Source: Nocardioides zeae (lineage in GTDB: Bacteria; Actinomycetota; Actinomycetes; Propionibacteriales; Nocardioidaceae). Taken from it: a stretch of 50,320 nucleotides of DNA. The DNA is taken from NCBI RefSeq assembly GCF_010686755.1, contig NZ_JAAGXA010000020.1, forward strand, positions 1 to 50,320, written 5' to 3'. Both the position numbers and the translations under genes were made by a program. Shown piece by piece: positions 23,994-32,538 of the stretch (positions are counted from its first letter, which is position 1; each line of letters opens with the position of its first letter). The notes under the pieces were generated by a model. The model ran no database searches, was not told where the DNA came from, and saw only the letters and a list, made by a program, of their open reading frames with translations.

Positions 23994-25658
23994 ATGGACC
24001 AGCTCGCCCCCGAGTTCGACGTCGTCTCCCTGTTCGACCGCCGTGCCGACCAGCGCTGGAACCGCGTGAGCGTCGCCGACATCGTGGAGCGCCTGACCTG
24101 GAGCGTCCCGGAGAAGGAGGCGCTGGTGGGCGCCGAGGGCGCCTACGGCGACCCGGCCTTCGCCCGGTTGACCTTCCGGGCGCTCGACACGCTCATGAAC
24201 CGCGTCGGTCACGCCCTGCGGGCCGCCGGGCTCGAGCGCGGCGACCGCGTGCTGATGATCTGCGAGAACAGCGTCGAGGGCTACGCCTTCAAGCTGGGCG
24301 CCGCCAAGGTCGGTGTCGTGGTGGCACCGCTCAACCCCAACCTGGCCCCTGACGTCGTGGCCCACCTCGTCGAGCGCCTCGAGCCGCGTCTCCTCGTGGC
24401 GGACGCCGAGCTGTGGCCCAAGGTGGCCCCGGCCTTCCCCGACGGTCACGCGCCGGACGTGACGATCGAGGTCGGCGGCGGCCGCGTCGGCGACAGCCGG
24501 ACGTTCAGCGAGCTCGTCGCCGACCAGCCGACCGACGAGCCCGTCGCCCGTGTCCACGGTGACGACATCTGGGAGATCCTCTTCACGTCGGGGACGACGG
24601 CGATGCCCAAGGGCGTCATGGAGTCGCACACGACGGTGACGCTCGCGGCGCACGGCTTCGCGCTGAGCCTGACGCGCGGCCTGCGGTTCGAGTCCGACGT
24701 CAAGGTCGCGACCTTCCTGCCGATGATGTACCACGTCGGCCACTACGTCTTCGCCCTCGCCGCGATGGTCGCCGGCGGGTCCGTCGTGCTCGGGCGCAGG
24801 CCGGACCCGGCGAGCATCGCCGCCGCTGTCGAGGCCGAGCGGGCCACCGCCCTGTGGGGTGGGGCGCCCGCGATGCTCAAGGCCCTGCTCGCGGAGGTCG
24901 ACGAGCGTCCCCGCGACCTCTCGAGCCTGACCGTCGCGGTCTACGGCTGGGCGGCCCTCCCGCCGACCGTGCTCAAGGGCCTCCGGCACCACGCCCCCGA
25001 CCTCCAGGTGGTGGAGATCTTCGGGCAGACCGAGTCGATCGCGTGCCACCGGTTCTGGCCGGACATGCACCCCGACGTCTACGAGGCCACCGCCCCCCAG
25101 CAGAACTACGTCGGGCTGCCCAGCCCGCTGCTCGCCTCGCGCGTCGTCGACATCGAGGGCCAGCCGCTCGACGGGCTCCCGGGGGTGGCCGGTGAGGCGG
25201 TCTACCGGTCGCCGGTCATCGCGGCGGGCTACTACAAGGACGAGGCCGCCACCCGCGAGGCGTTCCGGGACGGCTGGTTCCACTCCGGCGACAGCTGTCT
25301 CTACGACAACCAGGGCCTGCGCGTCATGGTCGACCGCTACAAGGACCTGGTGAAGTCGGGCGGCGAGAACGTCTCGACGATCCGCGTCGAGGCCGTGGTC
25401 GCCCTCCACCCGGCCGTCGCCAAGGTGGCCGTCGTCGGTCTCCACGACGAGCGGTGGGGCGAGGCCGTCACCGCGGTGGTCGTCCCGGTGGACGACTCCG
25501 GGACCTCGCCGACCCTGGAGGCGGAGATCATCGCGTTCGCCCGGGAGCGCCTGGCCGGGTTCGAGACGCCCAAGCGCATCGTCTTCCAGAGCGCCCTGCC
25601 GGAGACCGTGGGCGGCAAGGTCATGAAGTACAAGCTGCGCCAGGCCCTACAGGCCTGA
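23994..25658 (+). CDS. AMP-forming acyl-CoA synthetase (ligase)
   Basis: The 554-aa product (ATG 23994, GAGGAGGA upstream) is an ANL-superfamily adenylating enzyme: P-loop ILFTSGTTAMPKGVMESH (about residues 198-215), YGWAALPP and FGQTES motifs in the N-domain, DGWFHSGDSC hinge region and a C-terminal catalytic Lys in ETVGGKVMKYKL. It would activate a carboxylic acid to its CoA ester in the cytoplasm, the entry step of the catabolic operon. The acid is unknown; neighbours point to a branched or terpenoid acid. Followed by acyl-CoA dehydrogenase and thioesterase genes in the same direction. Confidence 0.9.
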   Translation: MDQLAPEFDVVSLFDRRADQRWNRVSVADIVERLTWSVPEKEALVGAEGAYGDPAFARLTFRALDTLMNRVGHALRAAGLERGDRVLMICENSVEGYAFKLGAAKVGVVVAPLNPNLAPDVVAHLVERLEPRLLVADAELWPKVAPAFPDGHAPDVTIEVGGGRVGDSRTFSELVADQPTDEPVARVHGDDIWEILFTSGTTAMPKGVMESHTTVTLAAHGFALSLTRGLRFESDVKVATFLPMMYHVGHYVFALAAMVAGGSVVLGRRPDPASIAAAVEAERATALWGGAPAMLKALLAEVDERPRDLSSLTVAVYGWAALPPTVLKGLRHHAPDLQVVEIFGQTESIACHRFWPDMHPDVYEATAPQQNYVGLPSPLLASRVVDIEGQPLDGLPGVAGEAVYRSPVIAAGYYKDEAATREAFRDGWFHSGDSCLYDNQGLRVMVDRYKDLVKSGGENVSTIRVEAVVALHPAVAKVAVVGLHDERWGEAVTAVVVPVDDSGTSPTLEAEIIAFARERLAGFETPKRIVFQSALPETVGGKVMKYKLRQALQA

Positions 25659-25722
25659 GCGCGCTCTCCCTCTCCCATCTCCCCGTGGCGCAGGTCGCCA
25701 CCGCCCGACCCGAGGACAACCC

Positions 25723-26877
25723 ATGAACTTCGAAGAGAGCTACGAGCACGCCAGCCTCCGCAAGACCGTCGCCCAGGTGTGCGCGGGCTTCGGTGACGAC
25801 TACCTCCGGCGCGTCATCGCCGAGGACGGCCGCACGCACGAGCTGTGGTCCGCCCTCGGCGAGGCGGGGCTCCTCGGCGTCAACCTCCCGGAGGAGTACG
25901 GCGGGGGCGGCGCCGGCATCGCGGAGCTCGCCATCGTCGTGGAGGAGGCAGCGGCCTCGGGCAACCCGCTGCTCCTGCTCCTCGTCTCGGCCGCCATCTC
26001 CGGCGAGGTGCTGAAGGACGTCGGCACGGACGAGCAGAAGGCGCGGTGGCTGCCCGCGATGGCCGACGGCTCCGACAAGATGGTCTTCGCGATCACGGAG
26101 CCCGACGCGGGCTCCAACAGCCACCAGATCAGCACCAAGGCCGTGCGGGACGGCGACGACTGGGTGCTCTCGGGCACCAAGTACTACATCTCCGGCGTCG
26201 ACGAGGCCTCCAACCTCCTCGTCGTGGCGCGCACCGGGACGAGCCCGTCGGGTCGGGGCGAGATGACGCTGTTCGTCGTCCCGACCGACGACGAGCGGCT
26301 CCACCGGGCCCTCATCCCCGTCGAGGTGCGGGCGCCCGAGAAGCAGTACACGCTCACCTTCGACGGCGTCCGGGTCGGCGACGACCGACGGGTCGGCGAG
26401 GTGGGGCGCGGCATGGACGTCGTCTTCCGGGGGCTCAACCCCGAGCGCATCACGGGCGCGGCCATCGAGACGGGCATCGCGCGGTACGCGCTGGGCAAGG
26501 CCGCGGCGTACGCGCGCGAGCGCACGGTGTGGGGCGGCACGCCCATCGGTGCCCACCAGGGGGTGGCCCACCCGCTGGCCGCCGCCGCGATCGACGTCGA
26601 GCTGGCGCGCCTCATGACGTCGCGGGCCGCGTGGCTGCACGACAACGGCCTGCCGGCGGGGGAGTCGTCGAACATGGCGAAGTACGCCGCGGCGGACGCG
26701 GCCCTCAAGGCGCTCGACGCCGCGATCCAGGCCCACGGCGGCAACGGCCTCGCCACGGAGTACGGCCTCGCCCACCTGTGGGGGACGGCGCGCCTCCTCA
26801 AGGTCGCCCCCGTCAGTCGCGAGATGGTGCTGAACTTCGTCGCGACCCACACCCTCGGTCTGCCCCGGTCCTACTGA
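25723..26877 (+). CDS. Acyl-CoA dehydrogenase
   Basis: FAD-dependent alpha,beta-dehydrogenation of an acyl-CoA. The 384-aa product has the usual order: N-terminal helices, the FAD-site segment VFAITEPDAGSNSHQI (about 121-136), the middle beta domain, and the C-terminal helices with AIQAHGGNGLATEYGL (about 339-354), where the Glu is in the position of the catalytic base. In a citronellate-type pathway this would be the AtuD step, but the sequence alone does not set chain or branch specificity. Confidence 0.9.
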   Translation: MNFEESYEHASLRKTVAQVCAGFGDDYLRRVIAEDGRTHELWSALGEAGLLGVNLPEEYGGGGAGIAELAIVVEEAAASGNPLLLLLVSAAISGEVLKDVGTDEQKARWLPAMADGSDKMVFAITEPDAGSNSHQISTKAVRDGDDWVLSGTKYYISGVDEASNLLVVARTGTSPSGRGEMTLFVVPTDDERLHRALIPVEVRAPEKQYTLTFDGVRVGDDRRVGEVGRGMDVVFRGLNPERITGAAIETGIARYALGKAAAYARERTVWGGTPIGAHQGVAHPLAAAAIDVELARLMTSRAAWLHDNGLPAGESSNMAKYAAADAALKALDAAIQAHGGNGLATEYGLAHLWGTARLLKVAPVSREMVLNFVATHTLGLPRSY

Positions 26878-26878
26878 C

Positions 26879-27667
26879 GTGGGCGTCGCGCCCCGGCCGC
26901 TGACGGTCGTGACGAGCGGCCCGGAGCAGCTCTTCGGCGTCTCGCCCGTCGCGCAGGAGGGAGCCGAGCTCGTCGCGACCATGCCGCTCGGCCCGGGCAC
27001 GCGCGTGGGCGGCCGCCCCCAGGCCGCCGCGCTCGGGGTGCTCGTCGACGACGTGCTCGGCTACGCGGTCAACACCCTCGCCGCGGGCTGGTCGGTGAGC
27101 ACCGAGGTGTCGATGGACCTGCTCACCCCGCTGCCCGCCGACGGGTGGGCGGAGTGCCGGGCGCGGGTCGTGCACGCGGACGCGACGGGAGCCGTCACCG
27201 AGGGCGTGGTGACCGTGGGCGGGGACGTCGTGGCGCGGGCGGTGCTGCGGGGCCGGTTCCGTGACCACGAGCCCGATCCCGCGGTGCTCGCCGCGGGGCG
27301 CACCGTCGACCTCGGTCCGGTCGACCGCACCGACCTCGACACCGTGCTGGGCGGCGGGGTCGCCCAGCGGGCCCGCGGCCTCACGGTGCGGACGTCGTCG
27401 CGCTTCGCCAACCCCCTGGGCAACCTCCACGGGGGCATGCACGTCTGCTTCCACGAGCGCGCGGCGGCACTGGCCGCCCCGACGCTGCCGTCGACGGCCT
27501 CGGTGCGGGTGCAGCTCGTCCGCGGCGTACCGACCGGGGTCGACCTCGAGCTCGTCCCGCGCGTGCTGCACGCCGGCCGCACCCTCGCCGTCGTCGGCGT
27601 CGAGGCGCGGGACGGCGACGGCCGGCTCTGCAGCGCGGCCACCGTGGTGCGCCACCACGGGACCTGA
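26879..27667 (+). CDS. Double-hotdog acyl-CoA thioesterase-like protein
   Basis: The 262-aa product (GTG 26879, one base after the dehydrogenase stop) contains two hotdog-like halves: residues about 30-125 with QAAALGVLVDDVLGYAVN and STEVSMDLLTPLP, and about 150-260 with SRFANPLGNLHGGMHVCFHER, which carries the PaaI-like N-x-x-G-N-x-H-G-G motif. Such proteins hydrolyse acyl- or aryl-CoA, often as a safety valve that frees CoA. It belongs to the ligase/dehydrogenase operon by spacing. Confidence 0.8.
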   Translation: MGVAPRPLTVVTSGPEQLFGVSPVAQEGAELVATMPLGPGTRVGGRPQAAALGVLVDDVLGYAVNTLAAGWSVSTEVSMDLLTPLPADGWAECRARVVHADATGAVTEGVVTVGGDVVARAVLRGRFRDHEPDPAVLAAGRTVDLGPVDRTDLDTVLGGGVAQRARGLTVRTSSRFANPLGNLHGGMHVCFHERAAALAAPTLPSTASVRVQLVRGVPTGVDLELVPRVLHAGRTLAVVGVEARDGDGRLCSAATVVRHHGT

Positions 27668-27748
27668 CGTCGCGGGTCCGCACCGGCAGCGCCGTACGGC
27701 GTTGCTAGGGTCCGGGTCCGGAAGTGGTCGGCACCGCGGAGCGAGGGG

Positions 27749-28327
27749 GTGGGTCTGGTGGCGCAACGCACCCGCGACCCGGACCGTCGGGAGAAGATCC
27801 TCGAGGCAGCTGCCGGCCTCCTCGCCGACAACGGCTACCACGCCGTGTCCATGGCCGAGATCGGCGAGCGCGCCGGCATCGTCGGCTCGGGCATCTACCG
27901 CCACTTCGGCTCCAAGGCCGCGATCCTCGTCGAGCTCTTCGAGCGCGTCATCGACGACCTGCTCGAGCAGGGGCGGGCAGCGGTGGAGGGCACCACCGAC
28001 CTGGCGGCGGCCCTCGACGAGCTGGTGCGCGGCCAGGTCGGCTTCGTCGTGCACAAGCGGCACCTCGCGCAGATCTACCACAACGAGATCTCCAACCTCC
28101 CGCGCGAGGACCAGGTGCGCCTGCGCCGCAAGCAGCGCCTGTACCTCGAGGAGTGGGTGCACGTGCTGGCCGAGCTCGAGCAGACGAGCGAGCCGGTCAC
28201 CCGCACGCGGGTGAACGTCGCCATCGGAGCCATCCAGGCGGTGCTCTTCCACCAGGTCGTCCTGCCGGACGACGAGCTGACCGCGATGCTGACGAAGTCG
28301 GCGCACGCGATCCTGACACTCGCCTGA
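27749..28327 (+). CDS. TetR/AcrR-family regulator, candidate repressor of the catabolic regulon
   Basis: The 192-aa product (GTG 27749; GTG 27758 is possible) has an N-terminal TetR helix-turn-helix: RREKILEAAAGLLADNGYHAVSM, then IGERAGIVGSGIYRHFGSKAAIL (about residues 14-58). The C-terminal ligand domain (RHLAQIYHNEISNLPREDQ) resembles regulators of lipid and CoA-thioester catabolism. It lies centrally in the island between the ligase group and the ABC transporter, next to several TAGTGAA-N6-TTCACTA sites, so it is the natural candidate to bind them with a CoA ester as inducer. In Pseudomonas aeruginosa the TetR protein AtuR represses the atu cluster, a parallel for this layout. Confidence 0.85.
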   Translation: MGLVAQRTRDPDRREKILEAAAGLLADNGYHAVSMAEIGERAGIVGSGIYRHFGSKAAILVELFERVIDDLLEQGRAAVEGTTDLAAALDELVRGQVGFVVHKRHLAQIYHNEISNLPREDQVRLRRKQRLYLEEWVHVLAELEQTSEPVTRTRVNVAIGAIQAVLFHQVVLPDDELTAMLTKSAHAILTLA

Positions 28328-28372
28328 CCGCCCGGGACCGGGTGTCCCGCGCGGCGTCGCGCTCGACCGCAT

Positions 28373-28392
28373 TAGTGAACGGTCGTTAACCT
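28373..28392. promoter_or_regulatory. Weak TAGTGAA-type site after the TetR gene
   Basis: A perfect half-site TAGTGAA (28373-28379) is followed after six bases by TTAACCT, which matches the expected TTCACTA at about 4 of 7 positions. It is 190 bp before the solute-binding protein start and may be an auxiliary site. Confidence 0.35.
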
Positions 28393-28478
28393 CCCTGCCT
28401 CGTCGGGCGGCTCGGTCGGTCACGGCGCGCCCGCCCTGGCGTCCTTGCATGAGGCAACTGCGCTAGTCCACCCACCTC

Positions 28479-28498
28479 TAGTGAATGACAAATCACGA
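28479..28498. promoter_or_regulatory. Operator TAGTGAA-N6-ATCACGA before the ABC transporter operon
   Basis: Perfect left half-site (28479-28485) with a right half (28492-28498) matching 5 of 7 positions, in the AT-rich promoter region of the ABC transporter operon, five bases before a second copy. Confidence 0.55.
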
Positions 28499-28503
28499 AA
28501 TCC

Positions 28504-28523
28504 TTGTGAATCCAGGTTCACTC
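28504..28523. promoter_or_regulatory. Operator TTGTGAA-N6-TTCACTC before the ABC transporter operon
   Basis: Both halves (28504-28510 and 28517-28523) match the TAGTGAA-N6-TTCACTA consensus with one mismatch each. It lies 42 bp before the start codon, a normal position for a repressor covering the transcription start. Confidence 0.65.
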
Positions 28524-28564
28524 GTGCCACGCTGTGCGCCACGTCACACAGATGGAGGAGCGGC

Positions 28565-29770
28565 ATGGAACGGTGGGTTGGTGGACGCGTCGTCAGGACG
28601 CGTCGGTGCTGGGTCGGGGGTGTGGCGGCGATGTCGGTCGTCGCCCTCGCCGGTTGCGGATCGGCGGGCCCGGCGGCCTCGGGTCCGCAGGGCGGCGACG
28701 GTCTGCCCGACACGGTGCGGCTGATGGTGAGCGCCCCGCTCACCGGGCCGGCGGCGTTCGCGGGCACGGAGGCCGAGAAGGGCTACGAGCTGGCCGTCGA
28801 GGAGATCAACGAGTCCGGCTTCCTCGGCGAGGGCGTGACCCTGGAGATCGACGTCAAGGACACCCAGGCCTCCGTGCAGAAGGCCGCGAGCGACTTCACG
28901 GCGGCGGTCTCGGACCCCGAGGTGTCGGCGGTCCTCGGTTCGCTGAGCAGCGGTGAGGCCGTGGCGCAGTCGCCGATCGCCGAGAACCAGAAGATGCCGA
29001 CGGTCTACATCCAGGCCGGCTCGCCCGGTGTCGTCCTCGGCGACTACACCTACCGGTTCCCGACGCCGATGAGCGAGTACTACGACGTCCTCTCGACCTA
29101 CGTCGAGGAGGAGGGCTGGGACTCGGTGGGCGTCGTCTACGCCCCGTGGATCCCCACGCTGAAGGACGTCGGCGAGGTCGCCCTGCCGGCCATGGCCGAG
29201 GAGCTCGGCATGGAGGTCACGGCGTCCGTCGCGACGCAGCAGACGACGCAGGACTTCAGCGCGCCGATCGAGCAGGTACTCGCGAGCGACCCCGACGTGG
29301 TCTCGATCCTCCAGATCGGCCCGGCGAACGCCACCGCGATGCAGCAGCTGCGGCAGGCCGGCTACGACGGTCCCGTCCTCGGCAACTCGTCGGCGGGCGC
29401 GGGCACGCTCGCCCCGGCGGGAGCGGCCGGTGCCGGCATGGTCTGGCCGGTCGACTTCGCCCCCGGCGCGGACGACCCGGCGGTGCAGGAGTTCGTCGAG
29501 CTCTACCGCGAGGCCAACGACGGGGAGGACCCGTACCCCTACGCCGCCGAGGCCTACGACGCCGTGTGGTTCGTCGCCCGTGCGCTCAAGGAGGCCGACA
29601 GCGCCGGCCGCGAGGAGCTCAAGGACGCGATGGCCACCATCGCCGCCGAGCCCTGGACCGGTGCGCTCGGCACGGACCACACCTTCGAGGACAACAGCCT
29701 CGTCGTCGGTGGCGTGGCCGTCGAGTGGGACGGCTCGCAGGAGAACGTCCTCTACAGCGCCGAGCGCTGA
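28565..29770 (+). CDS. Branched-chain-amino-acid-type ABC transporter solute-binding lipoprotein
   Basis: The 401-aa product (ATG 28565, GGAGGAG upstream) has a lipoprotein signal ending VALAGC, so Cys31 would be lipidated and anchor the protein outside the membrane. The mature part is a type I periplasmic-binding fold (LivJ/HAAT): VRLMVSAPLTGPAAFAG near its start, ISEL-like VGVVYAPW segment and YPYAAEAYDAVWFVARAL near the end. In catabolic islands these importers often take up aromatic or branched carboxylates rather than amino acids. It is followed by a strong hairpin and the four other importer genes. Confidence 0.9.
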   Translation: MERWVGGRVVRTRRCWVGGVAAMSVVALAGCGSAGPAASGPQGGDGLPDTVRLMVSAPLTGPAAFAGTEAEKGYELAVEEINESGFLGEGVTLEIDVKDTQASVQKAASDFTAAVSDPEVSAVLGSLSSGEAVAQSPIAENQKMPTVYIQAGSPGVVLGDYTYRFPTPMSEYYDVLSTYVEEEGWDSVGVVYAPWIPTLKDVGEVALPAMAEELGMEVTASVATQQTTQDFSAPIEQVLASDPDVVSILQIGPANATAMQQLRQAGYDGPVLGNSSAGAGTLAPAGAAGAGMVWPVDFAPGADDPAVQEFVELYREANDGEDPYPYAAEAYDAVWFVARALKEADSAGREELKDAMATIAAEPWTGALGTDHTFEDNSLVVGGVAVEWDGSQENVLYSAER

Positions 29771-29803
29771 GCGCGTCCGCGGCCCCGCGGCCGCGGAGCG
29801 CCG

Positions 29804-29840
29804 CGGGGTCGGGGACCGGCGCGTCCGGTCCCCGACCCCG
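29804..29840 (+). terminator. Perfect 16-bp hairpin between binding-protein and permease genes
   Basis: Arms 29804-29819 and 29825-29840 (CGGGGTCGGGGACCGG and its complement) pair perfectly with a 5-nt loop. Inside an ABC operon such a hairpin usually gives partial termination or 3'-end protection, so the binding protein is made in excess over the membrane subunits. It is also where the duplicated contig-end sequence at 2-102 breaks off. Confidence 0.75.
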
Positions 29841-29897
29841 CCCTCGCCCACGGTCCCGACGGACCGGACCACCGTCACCAGAGAGGGGACGCCTGCT

Positions 29898-30785
29898 GTG
29901 CAGGAACTCGTCGCCATCGCGAGCCTCGGCTCCGTCTACCTGCTCTTCGCGCTCGGCCTGAGCACCGCGTGGGGCACCATCGGCATCCTGAACTTCGCCC
30001 ACGGGGCGATCTTCGTCTCGGCGGCCTACGGCTGCTACGAGCTGCTCGAGGTGCGGCAGCTGCCCGTGCTCGTGCTCGCCGTCGTGGCGGTGCTCATCGG
30101 CGCCGCCATGTCGCTCCTCATGCAGGTGCTCGTCTTCGACCAGGTGCGACGTCGCGCCTCGAGCGAGCGCGCCGCCGAGACGCGCATCCTGATCGGGGGG
30201 ATCGGCGTGGCGATGCTGCCCATCGCCCTGGCCTCGCACCAGACCAAGAACCTGGCGTTCGGTCTCTCGGCCTCGGGCTTCGAGGCCAGCGTCTGGACCA
30301 TCGGCGGCGTCCGCGTCAGCTCGGTCCAGGTCGCCACGGTGGTCTGCGCCGTCGGGGCGGCCGCCGCGCTGGCGTGGTACCTGCGCCGTACCCGCGCCGG
30401 GCTCGCGCTCCGGTCGCTCGGTGTCGACGACCAGGTGGCCGCGCTGATGGGCATCGACCGACGCCGCTACGCGTGGGCGACCATGGCGGTCGCCGGGGGC
30501 CTGGCCGGCCTGGCGGGGGTGCTGCTCACGCTCAACCTGGGCGCGATCTCCGCCGAGAGCGGCGACGCGCTCCTCATCAAGGCCTTCGCCTGCGTCGTGC
30601 TCGGCGGAGTCGGCAGCACGCTCGGCGTCGTCGTCGGCTGCTTCACGCTCGCCGCCTCCGAGGTGTGGGTGCTGACGCAGACCAGCGGCATGTGGGTCGA
30701 GGCGGTGTCCTTCGGGATCATCTTCGCCGTCCTCCTGCTGCGCCCCCAGGGCATCTTCGGCCGCCAGGAGGTGCGACGGGTATGA
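29898..30785 (+). CDS. LivH-type ABC transporter permease
   Basis: The 295-aa product (GTG 29898, GAGAGGGGA upstream) is an all-helical inner-membrane permease of the LivH family: opening IASLGSVYLLFALGLSTAWG, then NFAHGAIFVSAAY, the cytoplasmic EAA-like loop ALRSLGVDDQVAALMGIDRRR (about 178-198), and a C-terminal LLRPQGIFGRQEVRRV tail typical of LivH. The upstream frame remains open but covers the binding-protein gene. Its stop overlaps the LivM-type start (ATGA). Confidence 0.88.
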   Translation: MQELVAIASLGSVYLLFALGLSTAWGTIGILNFAHGAIFVSAAYGCYELLEVRQLPVLVLAVVAVLIGAAMSLLMQVLVFDQVRRRASSERAAETRILIGGIGVAMLPIALASHQTKNLAFGLSASGFEASVWTIGGVRVSSVQVATVVCAVGAAAALAWYLRRTRAGLALRSLGVDDQVAALMGIDRRRYAWATMAVAGGLAGLAGVLLTLNLGAISAESGDALLIKAFACVVLGGVGSTLGVVVGCFTLAASEVWVLTQTSGMWVEAVSFGIIFAVLLLRPQGIFGRQEVRRV

Positions 30786-31714
30786 GCGCCTTCTACGCCT
30801 CCAACCTGGTGCTCGTCCAGGCCACCCTCGTCGCGATCCTGCTCGCGCTCAGCATCCAGGTGCCGCTCCGCCTCGGCGTGTTCTCGCTCGCCGGTGTCGG
30901 GTCCTACGGCATCGGTGCCTACGTCTCCGCCAACCTCGTGCTGCGCGAGGAGATGGGCGCGGTCCCCACGATGCTCGTGTCCGGCCTGGTGGCTGCGGCG
31001 GTCGGCCTGGTGCTCGGCGTCGTCATCTACCGGCTCGCCGGGCTCTACCTGGCGATGGCCACCATCGCCTTCGACCTGACGGTCGGCGTGGTGGCGCTGA
31101 ACGGCGGGGAGTGGACGGGCGGACCCGTCGGCCTCTTCGGGGTCTTCGCCGACCTCACCATGGGCCTGCTGTTCGGCACGGTGGTGCTCGTGCTCGTGCT
31201 GGTGCACCTCACCGAGGTGGGCCGGCTGGCGCGCCGCATCACGACCGTCCGGGAGGATCCGGAGCTGGCCGCCTCCATGGGGGTGAACGTCCGGGCCTAC
31301 CGCCTGACCGCGTTCGTCGTCAGCGGCTTCCTCGGCGGGCTCGCCGGCTGCCTCAACACCCTGACCCGCTCGGCCGTCGGCCTGCAGGACGTCAGCTTCC
31401 ACCTCGTCGTCGTCGCGCTCACCACGATCATCGTGGGCGGTGCCCTGTCGTGGCGTGGCGCCGTGATCGGCGCGGTGCTCTTCACGTGGCTGCCGAGCGT
31501 CCTCGAGGTCGTCGGCGAGTGGCAGGAGTTCGTCTACGGGCTCATCGTCGTGCTCGCGGCCATCTTCCTCCCCACCGGCCTCTACGGCCTGTGGTGCTCG
31601 GCCCGCCGGCGGGTCGTGGAGCGGTTCCGGCCGCCCGTGCGCCCGCGGCGGCCGGACGAGCCCGACGTACCGGCCGCCACGGTGGCCCCCGAGCACGAGG
31701 TGGCAGCCCGATGA
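30782..31714 (+). CDS. LivM-type ABC transporter permease
   Basis: The 310-aa product overlaps the LivH-type gene by ATGA at its start and the LivG-type gene by ATGA at its end. It has the LivM topology, about eight to nine TM helices, with the coupling loop TTVREDPELAASMGVNVRAYRL (about 155-176) contacting the ATPase, and LTRSAVGLQDVSFHLVVVAL before the last helices. It pairs with the LivH-type protein to form the channel. Confidence 0.88.
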   Translation: MSAFYASNLVLVQATLVAILLALSIQVPLRLGVFSLAGVGSYGIGAYVSANLVLREEMGAVPTMLVSGLVAAAVGLVLGVVIYRLAGLYLAMATIAFDLTVGVVALNGGEWTGGPVGLFGVFADLTMGLLFGTVVLVLVLVHLTEVGRLARRITTVREDPELAASMGVNVRAYRLTAFVVSGFLGGLAGCLNTLTRSAVGLQDVSFHLVVVALTTIIVGGALSWRGAVIGAVLFTWLPSVLEVVGEWQEFVYGLIVVLAAIFLPTGLYGLWCSARRRVVERFRPPVRPRRPDEPDVPAATVAPEHEVAAR

Positions 31715-32538
31715 GCAGCCCGAGCACCCGGCACGGCACGGTCCCTGCCGGACCGGCGGACCCTGTCGACGTCCCGGGCACCGGGACCGCGGTCCTCGAG
31801 ATCCGGGACCTGGCCGTCCACTACGGCGGCGTGAAGGCCGTCGACGGCATCACGATGACGCTCGCCGAGGGCGGGATCTCCGGCATCATCGGCCCGAACG
31901 GGTCCGGCAAGAGCACGCTGGTGGCGGCGCTGACGCGGTTGACCCGCCTCACCCGCGGCGAGCTCACGGTCGGCGGCACCCGCTACGAGCGGGTCCGCCC
32001 GGGCCGGGTCCCGGGACTGGGGATCGCGCGCACGTTCCAGACGGTGCGGCTCCTGGGCGACCTCTCGGTCGCCGCCAACGTCCAGCTGGGGTACGACGCC
32101 CGGTCGCGCGCCGAGCGTCGCGCGCCGCTGCGGGGCCTCCCCGGCCCGGTGGCCGAGGCGCTCGAGCGCACCGGCCTGACCGACGTCGCCCGGGCCCGCC
32201 CGTCCGAGCTGTCCTACGGCACGCAGCGCCGGGTCGAGATCGCGCGCGCGATCGTGATGGACCCGCGGCTGCTCCTCCTCGACGAGCCGACGGCGGGCAT
32301 GAACGCCGCCGAGCGGGTCGAGATCTCCGCGCTGATGCGGCAGCTGCGCTCGGAGGGGCTCTCGCAGCTGCTCATCGAGCACGACGTCCAGATGATGCTC
32401 GACACCTGCGACCACCTGTTCGCGATGGCGCAGGGTCGCCTGCTGACCGAGGGGCGGCCGGCCGACGTGGTCGCCGACCCACGGGTCCAGGAGGCATACC
32501 TCGGGAAGGGGTGGAAGGCCGATGCTGCAGATCAGTGA
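31711..32538 (+). CDS. LivG-type ABC transporter ATPase
   Basis: The 275-aa product (ATG 31711) has Walker A GPNGSGKST (about residues 64-72), the LivG-specific insertion region, the signature LSYGTQRRVEIARA, Walker B LLLLDEPTAGMN and the switch His in LLIEHDV. The signature is LSYGT instead of the common LSYGQ. A 25-residue N-terminal extension precedes the domain. It energises the LivH/LivM-type channel together with the LivF-type subunit, whose gene overlaps its end by 17 nt. Confidence 0.9.
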   Translation: MSSPSTRHGTVPAGPADPVDVPGTGTAVLEIRDLAVHYGGVKAVDGITMTLAEGGISGIIGPNGSGKSTLVAALTRLTRLTRGELTVGGTRYERVRPGRVPGLGIARTFQTVRLLGDLSVAANVQLGYDARSRAERRAPLRGLPGPVAEALERTGLTDVARARPSELSYGTQRRVEIARAIVMDPRLLLLDEPTAGMNAAERVEISALMRQLRSEGLSQLLIEHDVQMMLDTCDHLFAMAQGRLLTEGRPADVVADPRVQEAYLGKGWKADAADQ

